DNA from: Corallium rubrum
Lineage: Eukaryota > Cnidaria > Anthozoa > Scleralcyonacea > Coralliidae
Reading direction: 5' to 3'
Assembly (NCBI GenBank): GCA_964035015.1
Contig: OZ036015.1
Span: 4,767,826 to 4,831,825, forward strand
Length of the DNA: 64,000 nucleotides
Shown: positions 32,601 through 44,169 of the stretch, piece after piece
Layout of the letters: each line of letters starts with the position of its first letter
Numbering within the stretch: the first letter of the stretch is position 1
Made by a program: the position numbers and the translations under genes
The notes under the pieces: generated by a model
What the model was told of the DNA's origin: nothing
The model's input: the letters and a program-made list of their open reading frames with translations, nothing else
Database searches by the model: none

Positions 32601-32661
32601 GCGTGCAATAATACCTTGTTTTGGATCGAAGTTCGATCCAAAACAAGGTATTATTGCACGC
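32601..32661. repeat. Perfect 30-bp-arm palindrome
   Basis: Arms start GCGTGCAATAATACCTTGTT and pair perfectly over 30 bp around a single central base. Such a sequence would extrude as a cruciform. Confidence 0.9.
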
Positions 32662-32784
32662 TGATCACGTCAGCAGCTGAAATAACGCGTCAGCTTCCAG
32701 ATACGGAGAATTAGCGGGGGCGTTTTGGCCAATCACGAACGAGAATAAAGTTTGAATATATAATTAACAATAGACGACATTCAG

Positions 32785-33185
32785 GCTCATGCGCAGTAGC
32801 AACTTCACTTCAAATTTTCATCGGAGGTAAAAACAACTGTTTTAGCTGGAAAGATCATATTAAAAATAGTAAAAGTGCAAAGTTTAAAATAAATCGGACA
32901 AATAGTGCGAAAGCTACGCTCTTCGGAAGTTTTGCTCTCCACTAGGGATTTAATAGGGATTTTGGCTTGGCGTGCAACTCCCGCCCGCCAAGCCAAAATC
33001 CCTATTAAATCACTAATAAATCCCTGTTGGAATGGTCAACTTTCCGCTTGGGAAACTTTTTCCATTTGTTAAGCAATTCGTTTCAAACTTTGCACTTCTA
33101 CTATTTTCAATATGCTCGTTCCAGCTAAAACAGTTGTTTTTATCTCCGACGAAAATTTGAATATTTGTTGCTACTGCGCATGATC
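32785..33185. repeat. Long imperfect inverted repeat with inner palindrome
   Basis: Outer arms of about 110 bp share GCGCAGTAGCAAC, ACAACTGTTTTAGCTGGAA and AGTGCAAAGTTT. At the centre a 26-bp-arm palindrome (32947-33011, GATTTAATAGGGATTTTGGC) is present. Another palindrome at 33200-33267 (TTAGACAACGAGCCCGAGTT) follows. Confidence 0.8.
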
Positions 33186-33299
33186 GTGAAAGTCGTCTAT
33201 TAGACAACGAGCCCGAGTTTTCTATGAGCGAATAATCGCTCATAGAAAACGAGGGCAAGTTGTCTAATTGTTTTAGTATAAATTTACCAGCAAAAGTTA

Positions 33300-33939
33300 A
33301 ATAAATTCTCGACCATAACATATTCTTTGAGGCTCGTTTAATACATTTTTTAACTGCCAACAACAAACGTTCAACAGTCATTTCGGACATCTCCTTGGCC
33401 CATACAGTGACTGATGCAAAGGTAAAGTTTTCTTGCATAATTTAGCATGGATTTTCATGTACACTATTGAAACAATATATATCCACTCATTTGATTTGTA
33501 AAAATGACAAAAAGTTGAAAGAAACATTCAATTTAGCGTATAGTTTACATCACGAAATCTTGTCAACAGCAAGCGTAATTTTGAAATGTGTTTTGTTTGC
33601 AGTTATTTCGTTTTAAACGAACACAGATAAACAATTTAACGCTCTGTCCATTAATAATTTCCACTCTAACAATTTTGTAGCCGTTTTTGTTTTCTGTAGA
33701 ACGTATTGCTTCGCCTAAATGTTCAATTTCTTCTTTCATTTGCCAACTCCGTTATAATTTCGGCGCCATTGTTGCTTAACAGAACAACCGGTGGCTCTAA
33801 TGATCATTGTTCGTGTTATACTACGCATTTTGTCATTGGTCATTTCTTTTAAAAGAATGACTTTCATTGGTTTATCCCAGAGGTTTATATCACCAATTAT
33901 AAACTCCTGCAATAGCCAATGAAATTCGAGGATTTGCAT
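33300..33939 (-). other. Possible decayed coding pieces, not recognised
   Basis: Minus-strand open stretches occur at 33736-33939 and about 33290-33438 (peptide with VERLLLAVKKCIKRA), with a further short frame between them beginning MKEEIEHLGEA. They could be remnants of a protein carried by this element; no family is recognised. Confidence 0.2.
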
Positions 33940-34603
33940 TATAAACTTGTAAATTTATACTAATAACTATTATTATACAATACTGATACAATCTCAACTG
34001 TGATTGGCTAGAAACCTACAGATAATTCTTGATATCTTGCTATGACGCGCTGGCCAGCGGTTTGAACAAAACAAACATGGCGGCCGTCCTTAGAAGTGAA
34101 GATCAGAAGCGGATTAATCCGGCGGATTTGGCACGTTTTGTTGACGTACGCTAAAACCACCAAGAAAAAACAAGCGAGCTACACATACAGCTGTTAGAGT
34201 TTAAAGCAGTGTTTGAAAGAGAAAATTGTATTTGAAAGCGAAATAAGGCCTTGATAATTCTTGATATCATGCTGAACCTCATCCAATAATTGTATATTAT
34301 TTGTTATATAGCTAGAGTTTCACTTGATGCAACGATGACTGTCATTGGTTGGTGTGTTGTCACATGACCTTAGCTAGATTTCAATGTACCGAACGGGCAA
34401 TAATTGAGAACCTTATATAAATAAGTTTTGTGGAAACGCCACGTAAAATATTTCTTTGCCACCCCCCTTCTTTTTTTGCGGGGGGTGGGGGTAGGGGGGG
34501 AGGGAGGAAGAGAAATTTGGAGGTCACGTTACTTTTCCTTTTTCTGACACCTAAAACATGTAATTTCATTAAAACCTTCATATTTGGTCAAAGTTGTCCT
34601 CAG

Positions 34604-35268
34604 ACCCCGTTTACACGAGTCCGAAGCGAGTTGAAAACGGCGCTAAAAAGTCACAAAATGCCGTTGCGTTCACACGGCACCGGATCGAAATTGTGTGAAA
34701 ACGGCGCTCTAACCGGAGCGTTTTGAAAACGATTTCTAGACGGAGCTGAATGAAACGGAACCCTTGGCGGTGTCGTGTGAACACAAGATCCGGCACTTTT
34801 TCGCTACGCTTTAGTACCCAGTTCCTACATTTTCGGTTCCTAACCAAACGGCTGGCGTATTTTTCAGCGATGGAAAACTTTATTTGTCTTCTCGACTTCG
34901 GAAAGCTTCCGCTAAGAACTTGTGCTGCTGTTTGAACAATTATAACATTATTACCACAATGATTGGGCAGTGTAAATAGGAGAAGATGAAGTCAATAAGG
35001 TGAGTTCCTAACGGAAAAACTAAAATTGTAAACCTAGAATGTACTATACACCTTGGGGGATAATATTCATTGAATTGCTCCTCGTTTCCATTTACTTTTG
35101 ACGAGATATGGCTATTTAAACAGTGCACAGCATTGAAATACTGGATATACACCAGAAGGTTCCGGAGTCGTGTGAACGCCTTCAAAGCGTCGTTAAATTA
35201 TGACGGATTCTTGTGAACGTAACCACATTTTACCGTTATCTTCTACACCGGACTCGTGTGAACGCAAT
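34604..35268. mobile_element. Element with CGTTTACACGAGTCCG ends
   Basis: Termini ACCCCGTTTACACGAGTCCG and inverted ATTGCGTTCACACGAGTCCG; duplication CTCAG (34599-34603, 35269-35273). Repeat copy 2 shows the uninterrupted site at 26147. Several internal GTGTGAACGC words. No transposase. Confidence 0.75.
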
Positions 35269-35349
35269 CTCAGAATGCAGAAAATGCCGTTTTAGAGACA
35301 CAAAGTTAAACGAAAGGTCCGCTATGCGTACATGTATCTGCCCCAAACC

Positions 35350-35485
35350 CACCACTATGAGAATCTTGTCAAGATCTTGTAAGATCTTGTGTTATCTTGG
35401 AAAATCTTGTAGGATCTTTAGAAAAATCTTATAAGATTTTTACACGTAGATCTTGTAAGATTTTAGCGAGATCTTATAAGATAAT
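35350..35485. repeat. Degenerate AGATCTTGTA tandem repeat
   Basis: About ten copies of a 10-12 bp motif, AAGATCTTGT with variants, partly palindromic. Confidence 0.8.
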
Positions 35486-35739
35486 TAAAGAGAAAGTACA
35501 CGTTCTCTGACCAAAATAATTTTTTATCATGACTCACAAAAACTGTGGTAGATCACACTCACAAGTTTACTATAAGTCACGTTAAAAATACTTACCAGTT
35601 TTATCAGCAATATTCCCTGTCTCCGAAATGTTTTAGTGCAAAGCTTTGTCCGGGCGGAAATATAGAATTTTAATGGCTAACTGATGAAGATATATCCCAA
35701 TACGGCTGTTGAGCCTGCCGGACGCCGTGGGTGTAAAGT

Positions 35740-37070
35740 ATACCCCTGAATCGTCTGTAGGTTTGTGCCATTTGGGAAACTTATACCGTTAAATAGAGCG
35801 TTAATTCTGTACAACAAAACTGAATTAGAAAAAATCGTAGAATAGCAAGGGAGAAAAATCCATTTGAACTGAGATGAGCGTCAAACGCAATCATATTTAA
35901 AGTATCCCTGAATCGTCTGTAGGTTTGTGCCATTCACGAAACTTGTACAGTTAGATAGAGCGTTAAATATTCTACAACATGTGTGAATTAGAAAAAATCG
36001 CATAGAATAGAACCCTGAAAAATCATAGTGTTTTAGTCAAAAACTGTGTCGGAAATATAAAATTTAACCGCTAACAGCCGTGTTGGGATATATCTTCATT
36101 GCAGTTGAGCCACCGGATACCGCGTGTTTAAAGTATACCCCTGAATCGTCTGTTGGTTTGTGCCATTCACGAAACTTCTACAGTTAGATAGAGCGTTAAA
36201 TTCTGTACAACATATGTGAATTAGAGAACATTGTATAGAATAACAACGGAGAAAAGGCTATTTGAACTGACATGAGCGCAAATATCAAATTGCATTATTT
36301 GCGCTATTTATTGGCCTACGGTCAAACGCGGTCATATTTAAAGTAAATCAATCGTCTGTAAGTTTGTGCCATTTGGGAAACTTGCACGGTTAGATAGAGC
36401 GTTAAATTCTGTACAACATATGTGAATTAGAGAACATTGTATAGAATAACAACGGAGGAAAGGCTATTTGAACTGACATGAGCGCAAGTATCAAATTGCA
36501 TTATTACGCTATTTACTTGGCGTACGGTCGAACGCGGTCATATTTAAAGTAAATCAATCGTCTGTAAGTTTGTGCCATTTGGGAAACTTGCACGGTTAGA
36601 TAGAGCGTTAAATTCTGTACAACATATGTGAATTAGAGAACATTGTATAGAATAACAACGGAGGAAAGGCTATTTGAACTGACATGAGCGCAAGTATCAA
36701 ATTGCATTATTACGCTATTTACTTGGCGTACGGTCGAACGCGGTCATATTTAAAGTAAATCCCTGAATCGTCTGTAGGTTTGTGCCATTTGGGAAACTTA
36801 TACGGTTAGATAGAGCGTTAAATTCTGTACAACGTGTGTGAATTAGAACAAATCGTATAGAATACCAATGGAGAAAAATCTATTTGAACTGAGATGAGCG
36901 CAAATTATTATGCTATCACTTGGCGTACGGTCAAACGCAATCATTTAAAGTATCCCTGAATCGTCTGTAGGTTTGTGCCATTCACGAAACTCGTACAGTT
37001 AGATAGAACGTTAAATTATGTACAAGATATGTGAACTTGAAATAGAATAGAACCCTATAACCAGTCCCTT
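35740..37070. repeat. Satellite with 160-235 bp unit, seven copies
   Basis: AATCGTCTGTAGGTTTGTGC recurs at about 35750, 35909, 36144, 36350, 36557, 36766 and 36958, each followed by GGTTAGATAGAGCGTTAAAT. The copies at 36350 and 36557 are nearly identical (207 bp), so the array expanded recently. Similar sequence (GTTTACTATAAGTCA) flanks it at 35567 and 37191. Confidence 0.85.
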
Positions 37071-37622
37071 AATGATTTGTGTCTGACAAATCGCTGATTC
37101 TCTTACACTGTCTCAAATAAATTAGAAGACGGTCGCTGCGCCCAACGAGTTGAAAACCTTTTGTCAATATAACGCACAAAAATTGTGGTAGTTTACTATA
37201 AGTCATGTTTAAAATAGTTACCATTTATATCAGCATTACAATTGACTTTCTTCGAAAATAACGTTGTTCTTCGTCTCGCTCTGCACACATTGCACACATT
37301 ACACACACCCCCTTTCAAAAATCTTGATTGCCCCCTTGATTAAATGCACTGTTCACCAGGCCCACAGACTGGAGGCCTTGGGCAAAATGGTTGGGTGGAG
37401 GCTCCCTTACTAGTGAGCCCTGTGAAAAATTCCCACCTCAAGCCCCTCAGTAGCCCATCAGTGGGAATGTGAGCTCACCAACACGATGTCAACTATTTTG
37501 TCAGTATTTTTGTTAAATGAAAATCTATGGTAGAAAGTCCAGCAATAAATGTCAATTCTTGAAATAATGGGTCGTTGAGACTCATTTTGAGGGCACTGAG
37601 CAATTTTGATCTGATAACCCAT

Positions 37623-37969
37623 CAGGGACGTAGCCAGGGGGGGCAGCCGTAGCTCCCCCCCTAAAACAACAGACATGTAACTACAAAACTGATGCAATAT
37701 GCCATTGTGTCAGGAAATAAACTGTAAACAGTGTATTCAATCTACTGAGTGTATGCATTTTGAGTATCCATGTGACGTTTGCGTGTTTTGAGTTTTTTAT
37801 ATGACGTTTTTTAACCTTTAGAGTCTGTAAAATCTTCCTCCAAAAGCCAGGTAATGACATTTCAGCGACTCTCGATTTCAAAATTTCCCAGGGGGGCATG
37901 CCCCCGGATCCCCCTAAAAATTTATTTTCATTTCGGCTCCCTCCTTTCAAAATCCTGGCTACGCCCCTG
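37623..37969. mobile_element. hAT-like MITE, 347 bp
   Basis: Termini CAGGGACGTAGCCAGG and inverted CAGGGGCGTAGCCAGG; exact duplication TAACCCAT at 37615-37622 and 37970-37977. Contains GGGGGGCATGCCCCC, as in the capsid-gene insertion. Confidence 0.9.
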
Positions 37970-37986
37970 TAACCCATTAATATCTG

Positions 37987-38110
37987 AATACAATACAATA
38001 CAATACAATACAATGCAATGCAATGCAATGCAATGCAATGCAATGCAATACAATGCAATGCAATGCAATGCAATGCAATGCAATGCAATGCAATACAATA
38101 CAATACAATA
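37987..38110. repeat. Pentanucleotide array, left part (AATAC/AATGC)
   Basis: Pure 5-bp periodicity, starting with AATAC, then AATGC blocks, then AATAC up to the left LTR. It is the left half of the array that continues at 44170. Confidence 0.95.
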
Positions 38111-38447
38111 TGTTTCCTTTCTTCGTGAGAAGCAGCATTAAAAAACAGACGCAGAGTTTTCAGTATTGTTATATTTAATCTGAAGCTACAAAGTTAAAAA
38201 ATACAAACGAAATTACGATGTAAAACTAGAAGTTAAAGTTCAGAATCATGTCAAAACATTGTCAAATTACCGAGACTTACATTGTCCAACTACGTCCGTC
38301 TTTTTGTTAAGAAATATCACTTAAAACCTTATAAACGTTAACAATAAACAGTTTCTCTTATAACTCGTGTCTTTTCATGGGCGCCACATTGGATATCCCA
38401 TAATACTTAGCGTGTCCTTTCAGTCCCAGTCTTTTACTGACGCAACA
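38111..38447 (-). repeat. 3' LTR of the BEL element
   Basis: 337 bp, TG...CA bounded. It differs from the 5' LTR by about four substitutions and two small indels (one of 3 bp near 38134), so the insertion is fairly recent. Confidence 0.93.
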
Positions 38448-38473
38448 TTCCCCCGGGCAATGGGAGATCCCAT

Positions 38474-39995
38474 TCAATCTTCGAAACCTTCAACGGGATA
38501 AACAACAGAAATCTTCGTAATCGGGCGTCTATAAAGTCCAGTTGCTGTTTTCACTTCGACATTTCTAACTAAACCATCGTCACCAGGGAACACTTGAACA
38601 ACTCTACCGGTTTGCCATTTTCCTCGAACAGCGTTGGCTTCAGCGACAACAACGTAATCGTCCACTCGCACGTTTTCTGTTCCATTTCTTTCTGGGCACT
38701 AAGAAGGGCAATACTTCCGCCGACCATTTCTTCCAAAACGAGTCGATGATCTTTTGACAAAACTCAAATCGGTGACGTGGGTTCTTAGTTTCACGAAACG
38801 GTCCTTGTGGTACAGCATTCGTTGCTCGACCAAGGAAGGATATCATTAGGGCACAAATACGCTCCGTCGTCCGGATCTTGTGACAGCTTGCCAATGGGCC
38901 GTTGATTTATGAGATTGGCTGCTTCCAAAATACATGTGTACAGTTCAAACGGTGTTAGTAAAGTGTCTCCAATTGCTTTCTTTATGGCTGATTTACACAA
39001 TTTAACCATGGATTCAGAACATCCATTCTGATGGGGCGCGAGAGGCGTTGTAAACTGCCAAGTTATGCCTTTGTCCGCACAGTACTCTTTCAGCATTTTC
39101 TTGTCCAATCCGTCAATCATTTTTCTGAGCTCGTTCTCTGCTCCAACCATTTGAAGTCCGTTATCGGAAAGCATCAACTTCGGGTAACCTCTATAGGAGA
39201 AGAATCTTCTTAAGACTTGAAGAAACTCCATTGCACTTGCGTCTACAGCGATTTCGCAATGAACTGCTCTGGTATTCATGCATGTGTGAATATGACGCCG
39301 TGATGTTTCGTGGTTTTGTTTCTTCCGACTTTTACGTTGATCGGTCCAAAGTAGTCACATGAGGTAAACATAAACGGTGGGGTGCAAGGCTGAAGGCGTG
39401 ATGCAGGCAGGTTTGCTATGAACTGTTCCTCTACTTCAGCTTTCATTTTTCGGCAGAAAGTGCAGCGACTTTTTTCGACTTTGGCTACATCTTGACCACG
39501 AATCACCCAATACTTTCTTCTGGTTTTGGTGGTTGTAGTATCAACACCTGAATGGCTGGTTTGGTGGGTATTGCGGGTAACAAGCACAGAAATCCAATGC
39601 TTTCTGGGCAACAGGGCTGGCCGTGCGTTCTCGTAAGATACTAGACGTGGGTCGACACGTCCTCCAACGCGGATGACACCGTTTGCATCGATAAAAGGGG
39701 TTAACGTTTTGAAATCTCCATTCTTCATCCGTTTGACAAGGTCGGTTTGAGCCACCTTTAACCAGTATTCTTCGGCACTTCGCATCTCACACGAATTGAG
39801 TGGACCTTCGTGGGTGCTCACGTCCTTCTGACGGGTTAACTTTGCACGGACATTGTGGCAGAAACGTTGGACATAAGCTGTAACTCGAAGAAGACGTTTC
39901 CAGGACGAAAATTGTGTGCAATCGAGTACCGGCTTGAGAACAGTAGTGGCACAGGTAATAGTGACCTTTCTTCTTTCTCTGTTAACTTCTTTCAT
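38474..39995 (-). pseudogene. BEL integrase and DUF5641 region, frameshifted
   Basis: The H2C2 zinc-binding part is in the 39276-39995 frame (RNTHQTSHSG then CTFCRKMK). The rve core starts FTSCDYFGPINV (first Asp) and continues in the 38791-39279 frame with LSDNGLQM (second Asp) and NGCSESMVK (Glu). The last piece, 38474-38671, is the DUF5641-like end with KWQTGRVVQVFPGDDGLVR. Frame changes occur near 39280, 38800 and 38670. Integrase would insert the cDNA; this copy is broken. Confidence 0.88.
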
Positions 39996-40099
39996 ATCAG
40001 GTGTGCCTCGTTGGGTGGGCCATTGCTCCTCTGGCAGTTGCAGAAACGTTGGACCTGGTAGCCATCTTACGTTGATCTCTTCAACAGGAATTCCCTTCG

Positions 40100-41831
40100 T
40101 TATACATCATCAGCGACATTGACATCAGTAGGGCAGTGCGACCAGTCCGTAGGCTTGGTGTTACTTTGAATTTCGGCTACTCTTGACGAAACGAATGGCT
40201 TGTAAGTGCGTGTCTGTCCCTGTATCCAAGCTAGAGTGACTCTACTGTCCATTAGATAGCGCACTTTTTCAAATTCGAAACGAGATTCTTCTTGAACCGT
40301 CTTTCCTAGTCGACTTCCTATTACTGCAGCTTGAAGCTTGAAGCGCGGAATAGTAAGTTCCTTAAGTGGTGCAACTCTTGACTTTGCTGCTACGAATCTT
40401 ACACCGAACTTTCCATTCTTGAGCTTCCATCTAATGTAGGCAACAGCACCGAAGGCTAGGCGAGAGGCGTCACATAACACGACAAGACTTGGTTTTCCGA
40501 ACACTTCGGGCGGCGTCAGGCAACGGTCGAATTTGACATCATTAAGCCTGAAATCTCTTCAAAGATGCAGATCCACTTCTTTCTCGAGGCAGTTGAAACT
40601 TCATCGTCCCAATTCAGTCCGAGCTGCCATAACTCTTGTAACGCGATCTTTGCTTTGATAACGATTGCTGCTCCAACTCCAATGGGGTCAAATATAGCTG
40701 CGATCTTACTTAGGATTTGGCGCTTCGTTAACTTGGAAGGAAGGTACTGACTTTGGTTGGTCGTCACATTCGCAAAAGACTCGGTTTTGATCTTAAACGA
40801 AAATTTGTCGTCACTTGGTGACCAGACAGTTCCAAGAACCTTTTCAGCGTCATCTTTATTACCAACTAATTTTTGCTCAGCTGATGTTTCGTCTGAATCG
40901 ATCGGTGCATTTGATACCCATTTCTTTATGTGAAAGCCGCCTGATTCGAGTACTTCGTTGATGTCTGAGGTTAGATCTTTAGCTTCTTCGACGGTGCAAA
41001 CAGAATCGCATATATCATCAACATAAGCGTTCTTGACAATTGCTTCCGAGGCTCTCGGTTTGACATCTTCTTTCAGACTGGCTGTCTTTCGCATCGCAGT
41101 TGTGGCCATGGCAGGTGCCGGTCGGTCTCCGAATGTTAGGACAGTCTTGACGAAAATGTCAGGTTCTCTTTCAGTCTCGCAGTTTCTCCAGACAAATCTG
41201 TGGACATGTTGGTCGGTTGGTGGAATGGAAACCATATGATACATCTTCGAAATATCGGGTTTTCTCGAAAACGGAGGACGACGCCAAATAAATTGTTCAA
41301 TAAATCTGGACCTTTGTGCCAATAGTCATTGAGACAGTGTCCTTCGAATGTCGCAGAACTATTGAAAACAATTCTTAATGGTGTACTCTTTTTCTCTGGG
41401 CGAATGACCGCATGGTGAGATATGTAATGCACAGGGCCGTCCCATTCTTCGATTTCTTTCTTCGTTAGCTTCCTGGAAAATCTCATTTCTTCCATCTCCG
41501 TGATTTGGCTGTTATAACTTTCCGCATAATCCGGTTTCGAACGCAGACGTCGTTCGGTCGTTTCCATTTTCTTAACTACTTGCGTGTAGTTATTGGGTAA
41601 CTGTTTTGGGTCTTTTTTCCAGGGGTAGTTCATAGTCCACTTATTTCCTTCTAGGTTGCAGGACTCTTCAATTATCTTCATCTCGGCTCGTTCTTCGGGT
41701 GACATTTTTGCTGCTTCACAAGTGCATGGTGACACAGATACTCCCATAGAGTCAGTTTTCCAGAATTCACTTATATCAACAGGTGGCGCAAATCTGATGT
41801 TGAGAACTTGTTTTGCTTTAGGCGTTGAACT
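40100..41831 (-). pseudogene. BEL reverse transcriptase and RNase H, frameshifted
   Basis: The reverse transcriptase begins in the 41136-41747 frame (PLRIVFNSSATFEG) and continues in the 40516-41322 frame, which has DISKMYHMV and the catalytic box YVDDICDS. The RNase H-like part with VVLCDASRLAFGAV is in the 40100-40504 frame. Frame breaks fall at about 41290 (in a short A run), 40510 and 40100. Motif content is otherwise complete. Confidence 0.9.
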
Positions 41832-42945
41832 TTAAGACTTGACTCCAAATACTACCCATCCCAGTGGACTTTTGCGTGCAGCAAGACCCTTCTTCACTTT
41901 CGTTTCACCTACATGGAAGGCTGGATAATTTATGCCAACAAGAATGTCAATGGGTCCAGGTTTTCTTCGAAATTCATTCTTTGGTATGTCAAACACTTTT
42001 GAAACTTGGTCAGCATTGATTGTTGTTGTATCGTGCGATATCTGAGGTATTCCTACTGCTTCGATTGTCTGAAATGTTTTTCCATTTGATGTGTAAACTG
42101 GTACCTTGTACAACTTAGTGTTCAATTCTTCCTCGGTCTCTCCAACTTTAGCAATTAGAATTGTTACAGGCTTACTTTCAAGTCCCAGTTCTTCGGCGAA
42201 GTCATCTCTTATCATGCTCACTTGTGCACCACTGTCATAGAAAACACTTGCATTTGCACATTCGCCATTAGGACCTTTAACCATAGCAGAAATCACTGGA
42301 AGGACAGCTTCGCTGTTGTCTTGTACAAACCCAACAACATTTGGACTTGTTGTGGTTTCATGAAGGAGTTTATGATGATACTTTTTACATGTGGAACCGT
42401 CACTGTTTCTTTCCAGGCATTCTTTCTTTCGCATGCAGTTTGAAGCTGTGTGATTCTTACTTCGTTTGAGACAACTGAAACATGCCTTTTGCTCTTTTAC
42501 TACTTTCCATCGTTCATTGGGTGTCATGGCTTTGAATCGAGGACATTGATCTACATAATGGATTTCTTTACAAGCATAACACTGGTTTCTCTGGCTTTCG
42601 GCTGTCGAGGGCTTGTTGAGGTTGTCATTGTTATATCTCGGTGATTGGTAATTACTTCCGGTACCTACAGCATGGACGTTTGAACGATATGAACCACTGC
42701 CTTTTCTGATTGTAGCACCAGAGCGTAATCTCACAGTCATTTCTTCGTCCATCCATTTCAGTAAGTTTTCCAGGGAAGGATCCATTTCTTGTACATAAAT
42801 ATGACGGGACCAGACTTTAAGGTCATCAGATGTCATCTTTCGCTCGATCAAAGAGATAATGTGAGTGTTATCCATGTCTTGGGGTTGTTTCACTTCCTTC
42901 AGGATGTTGAAAGATTTCCTAACAAGATTGACCAGTTCACAAAAA
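41832..42945 (-). pseudogene. BEL zinc knuckles and aspartic protease region
   Basis: Two Cys-rich knuckles (CYACKEIHYVDQC and CFSCLKRSKNHTASNC) are followed by a retropepsin-like site VFYDSGAQVSMI and the DUF1758-like region ending SPLGWVVFG. The frame joins gag through a break at about 42945 in a run of five A/T, and stops at 41832 just before the reverse transcriptase. Confidence 0.9.
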
Positions 42946-43756
42946 CGGTGGTCATCACCGGCTGTAGTTCTCTAAACTTCTCAAGGTCTGCAGTAATTGT
43001 ATCTGAGATAACTCTTGGATCCCCATAATTGCGGTCCAGGTACTTCCATGCAGCTTTGAGATCAGAGGTTATACCTTCAACAAGTTTGGCAGGTTCCGGG
43101 CCTAGGCATGACCGGAGAACAGTGATGGCATCTCTCTCTGAACAGTGAAGTTCAACAGAATGCTGAAAGTCAGATTTGAATATAAAGTATTTTCTGACAT
43201 CTCCATAAAAGGTTGGTAGTTTTGGCTTTTCATGTTTCACATAAATTGGCTTAGAGGGTATTGGTACAGGCGGTACACTTTCTTGATCATTGCTATCAGC
43301 TTCGGTTGACTTATCAGACTTATCAGTTTCATTTGGGGGCAGAGTGTCACTGGACAGTTCGACCACAGGCTCATTATTTGTTATACTTTCAATGCTGGCT
43401 ATATTTAATTCTTTATCTACATTATTTTGGCTGGCTGTACTTTTAATATAATCATTGGCAACAATAGACATTTGAGTAAACTCACCGCAACATTCATTTA
43501 GCCAACTTTCAGCATCATCATATTCTTCATCATTCAAAAACATTGTATACTCTTCAGGTTTGGCAACTAAAGCATTATATGCATCCTTTGCTTCATTTAA
43601 AACATCCTTGATCTCCTGAACTGGCCGTTCAGCTGCGAGTAAAGCATTTACTGTCTTTAAAATCCGAGTTAGTTTCCCCTTTGCAGCCCGACGAATGTTC
43701 TTGGCTTTATCAACTTGTTCCTTTAAGTCCTTGTCCATTGTGTAAACAAAGTTCAA
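42899..43756 (-). CDS. BEL gag (DUF1759-like), frameshifted at its end
   Basis: The 285-codon ORF has an N-terminal helical domain, an acidic Ser/Thr/Pro linker, then the DUF1759 hallmark KLPTFYGDVRKYFIFKSDF and LRSCLGPEPAKLVEG. The last 15 residues are out of frame relative to the family; the true continuation is in the neighbouring frame. It forms the virus-like particle shell. Confidence 0.85.
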   Translation of the reverse strand: MNFVYTMDKDLKEQVDKAKNIRRAAKGKLTRILKTVNALLAAERPVQEIKDVLNEAKDAYNALVAKPEEYTMFLNDEEYDDAESWLNECCGEFTQMSIVANDYIKSTASQNNVDKELNIASIESITNNEPVVELSSDTLPPNETDKSDKSTEADSNDQESVPPVPIPSKPIYVKHEKPKLPTFYGDVRKYFIFKSDFQHSVELHCSERDAITVLRSCLGPEPAKLVEGITSDLKAAWKYLDRNYGDPRVISDTITADLEKFRELQPVMTTVFVNWSILLGNLSTS

Positions 43757-43834
43757 ATTATCAACAATTCCATATAAATTTTCAGTTCCTTTTTAGTCAC
43801 GAATACAATAATAAAGTACAAAATCTTCAGATGT

Positions 43835-44169
43835 TGTTTCCTTTCTTCGTGAGAAGCATTAAAAAACAGACGCAGAGTTTTCAGTATTGTTATATTTAAT
43901 CTGAAGCTACAAAGTTAAAAAATACAAACGAAATTACGATGTAAAGCTAGAAGTTAAAGTTCAGAATCATGTCAAAACATTGTCAAATTACCGAGACTTA
44001 CATTGTCCAACCACGTCCGTCTTTTTGTTAAGAAATATCACTTAAAACCTTATAAACGTTAACAATAAACAGTTTCTCTTATAACGCGTGTCTTTTCATG
44101 GGCCGCCACATTGGATATCCCATGATACTTAGCGTGTCCTTTCAGTCCCAGTCTTTTACTGACGCAACA
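43835..44169 (-). repeat. 5' LTR of the BEL element
   Basis: 335 bp, about 98% like the other LTR. A primer-binding site was sought just inside (43834 leftward) but no tRNA complement could be named. Confidence 0.93.

Larger units (their letters stand above)
32362..34287. mobile_element. Palindrome-rich element with ATTGGATGAGGTTGAGCATG ends
   Basis: The left end ATTGGATGAGGTTGAGCATG and GAGAATTATCAAGG recurs inverted at 34245-34287. The left end is itself a hairpin (to about 32468). The interior has three strong palindromes and one long inverted repeat. No recognised transposase. Target duplication not resolved. Confidence 0.6.
31290..37622 (+). repeat. Copy 3 of the three-copy unit (interrupted)
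   Basis: Marker blocks at 31430, 31850, 34513, 34594/35272, 37309 and 37460 in the same order as copy 2. Insertions at 32362, 34604, a tandem satellite (35350-37290) and the hAT element at 37623 divide it. G-runs follow the TTTCCCATC block and that block is partly duplicated at 32170-32250. Confidence 0.65.
38111..44169 (-). mobile_element. BEL/Pao LTR retrotransposon, 6059 bp
   Basis: Two LTRs enclose gag, zinc knuckles, aspartic protease, reverse transcriptase, RNase H, integrase and a C-terminal DUF5641-like region, in BEL/Pao order on the minus strand. In element orientation the LTR starts TGTTGCGTCAG and ends GGAAACA. A polypurine tract CCCGGGGGAA precedes the 3' LTR. Flanks CAATA and TAATA match 4 of 5 within the microsatellite target. 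At least six frame breaks make it non-autonomous as read. Confidence 0.95.

Noticed and set aside
38474..44169. BEL as an infectious retrovirus with an envelope gene
   Set aside because: No envelope-like ORF between integrase and the 3' LTR.
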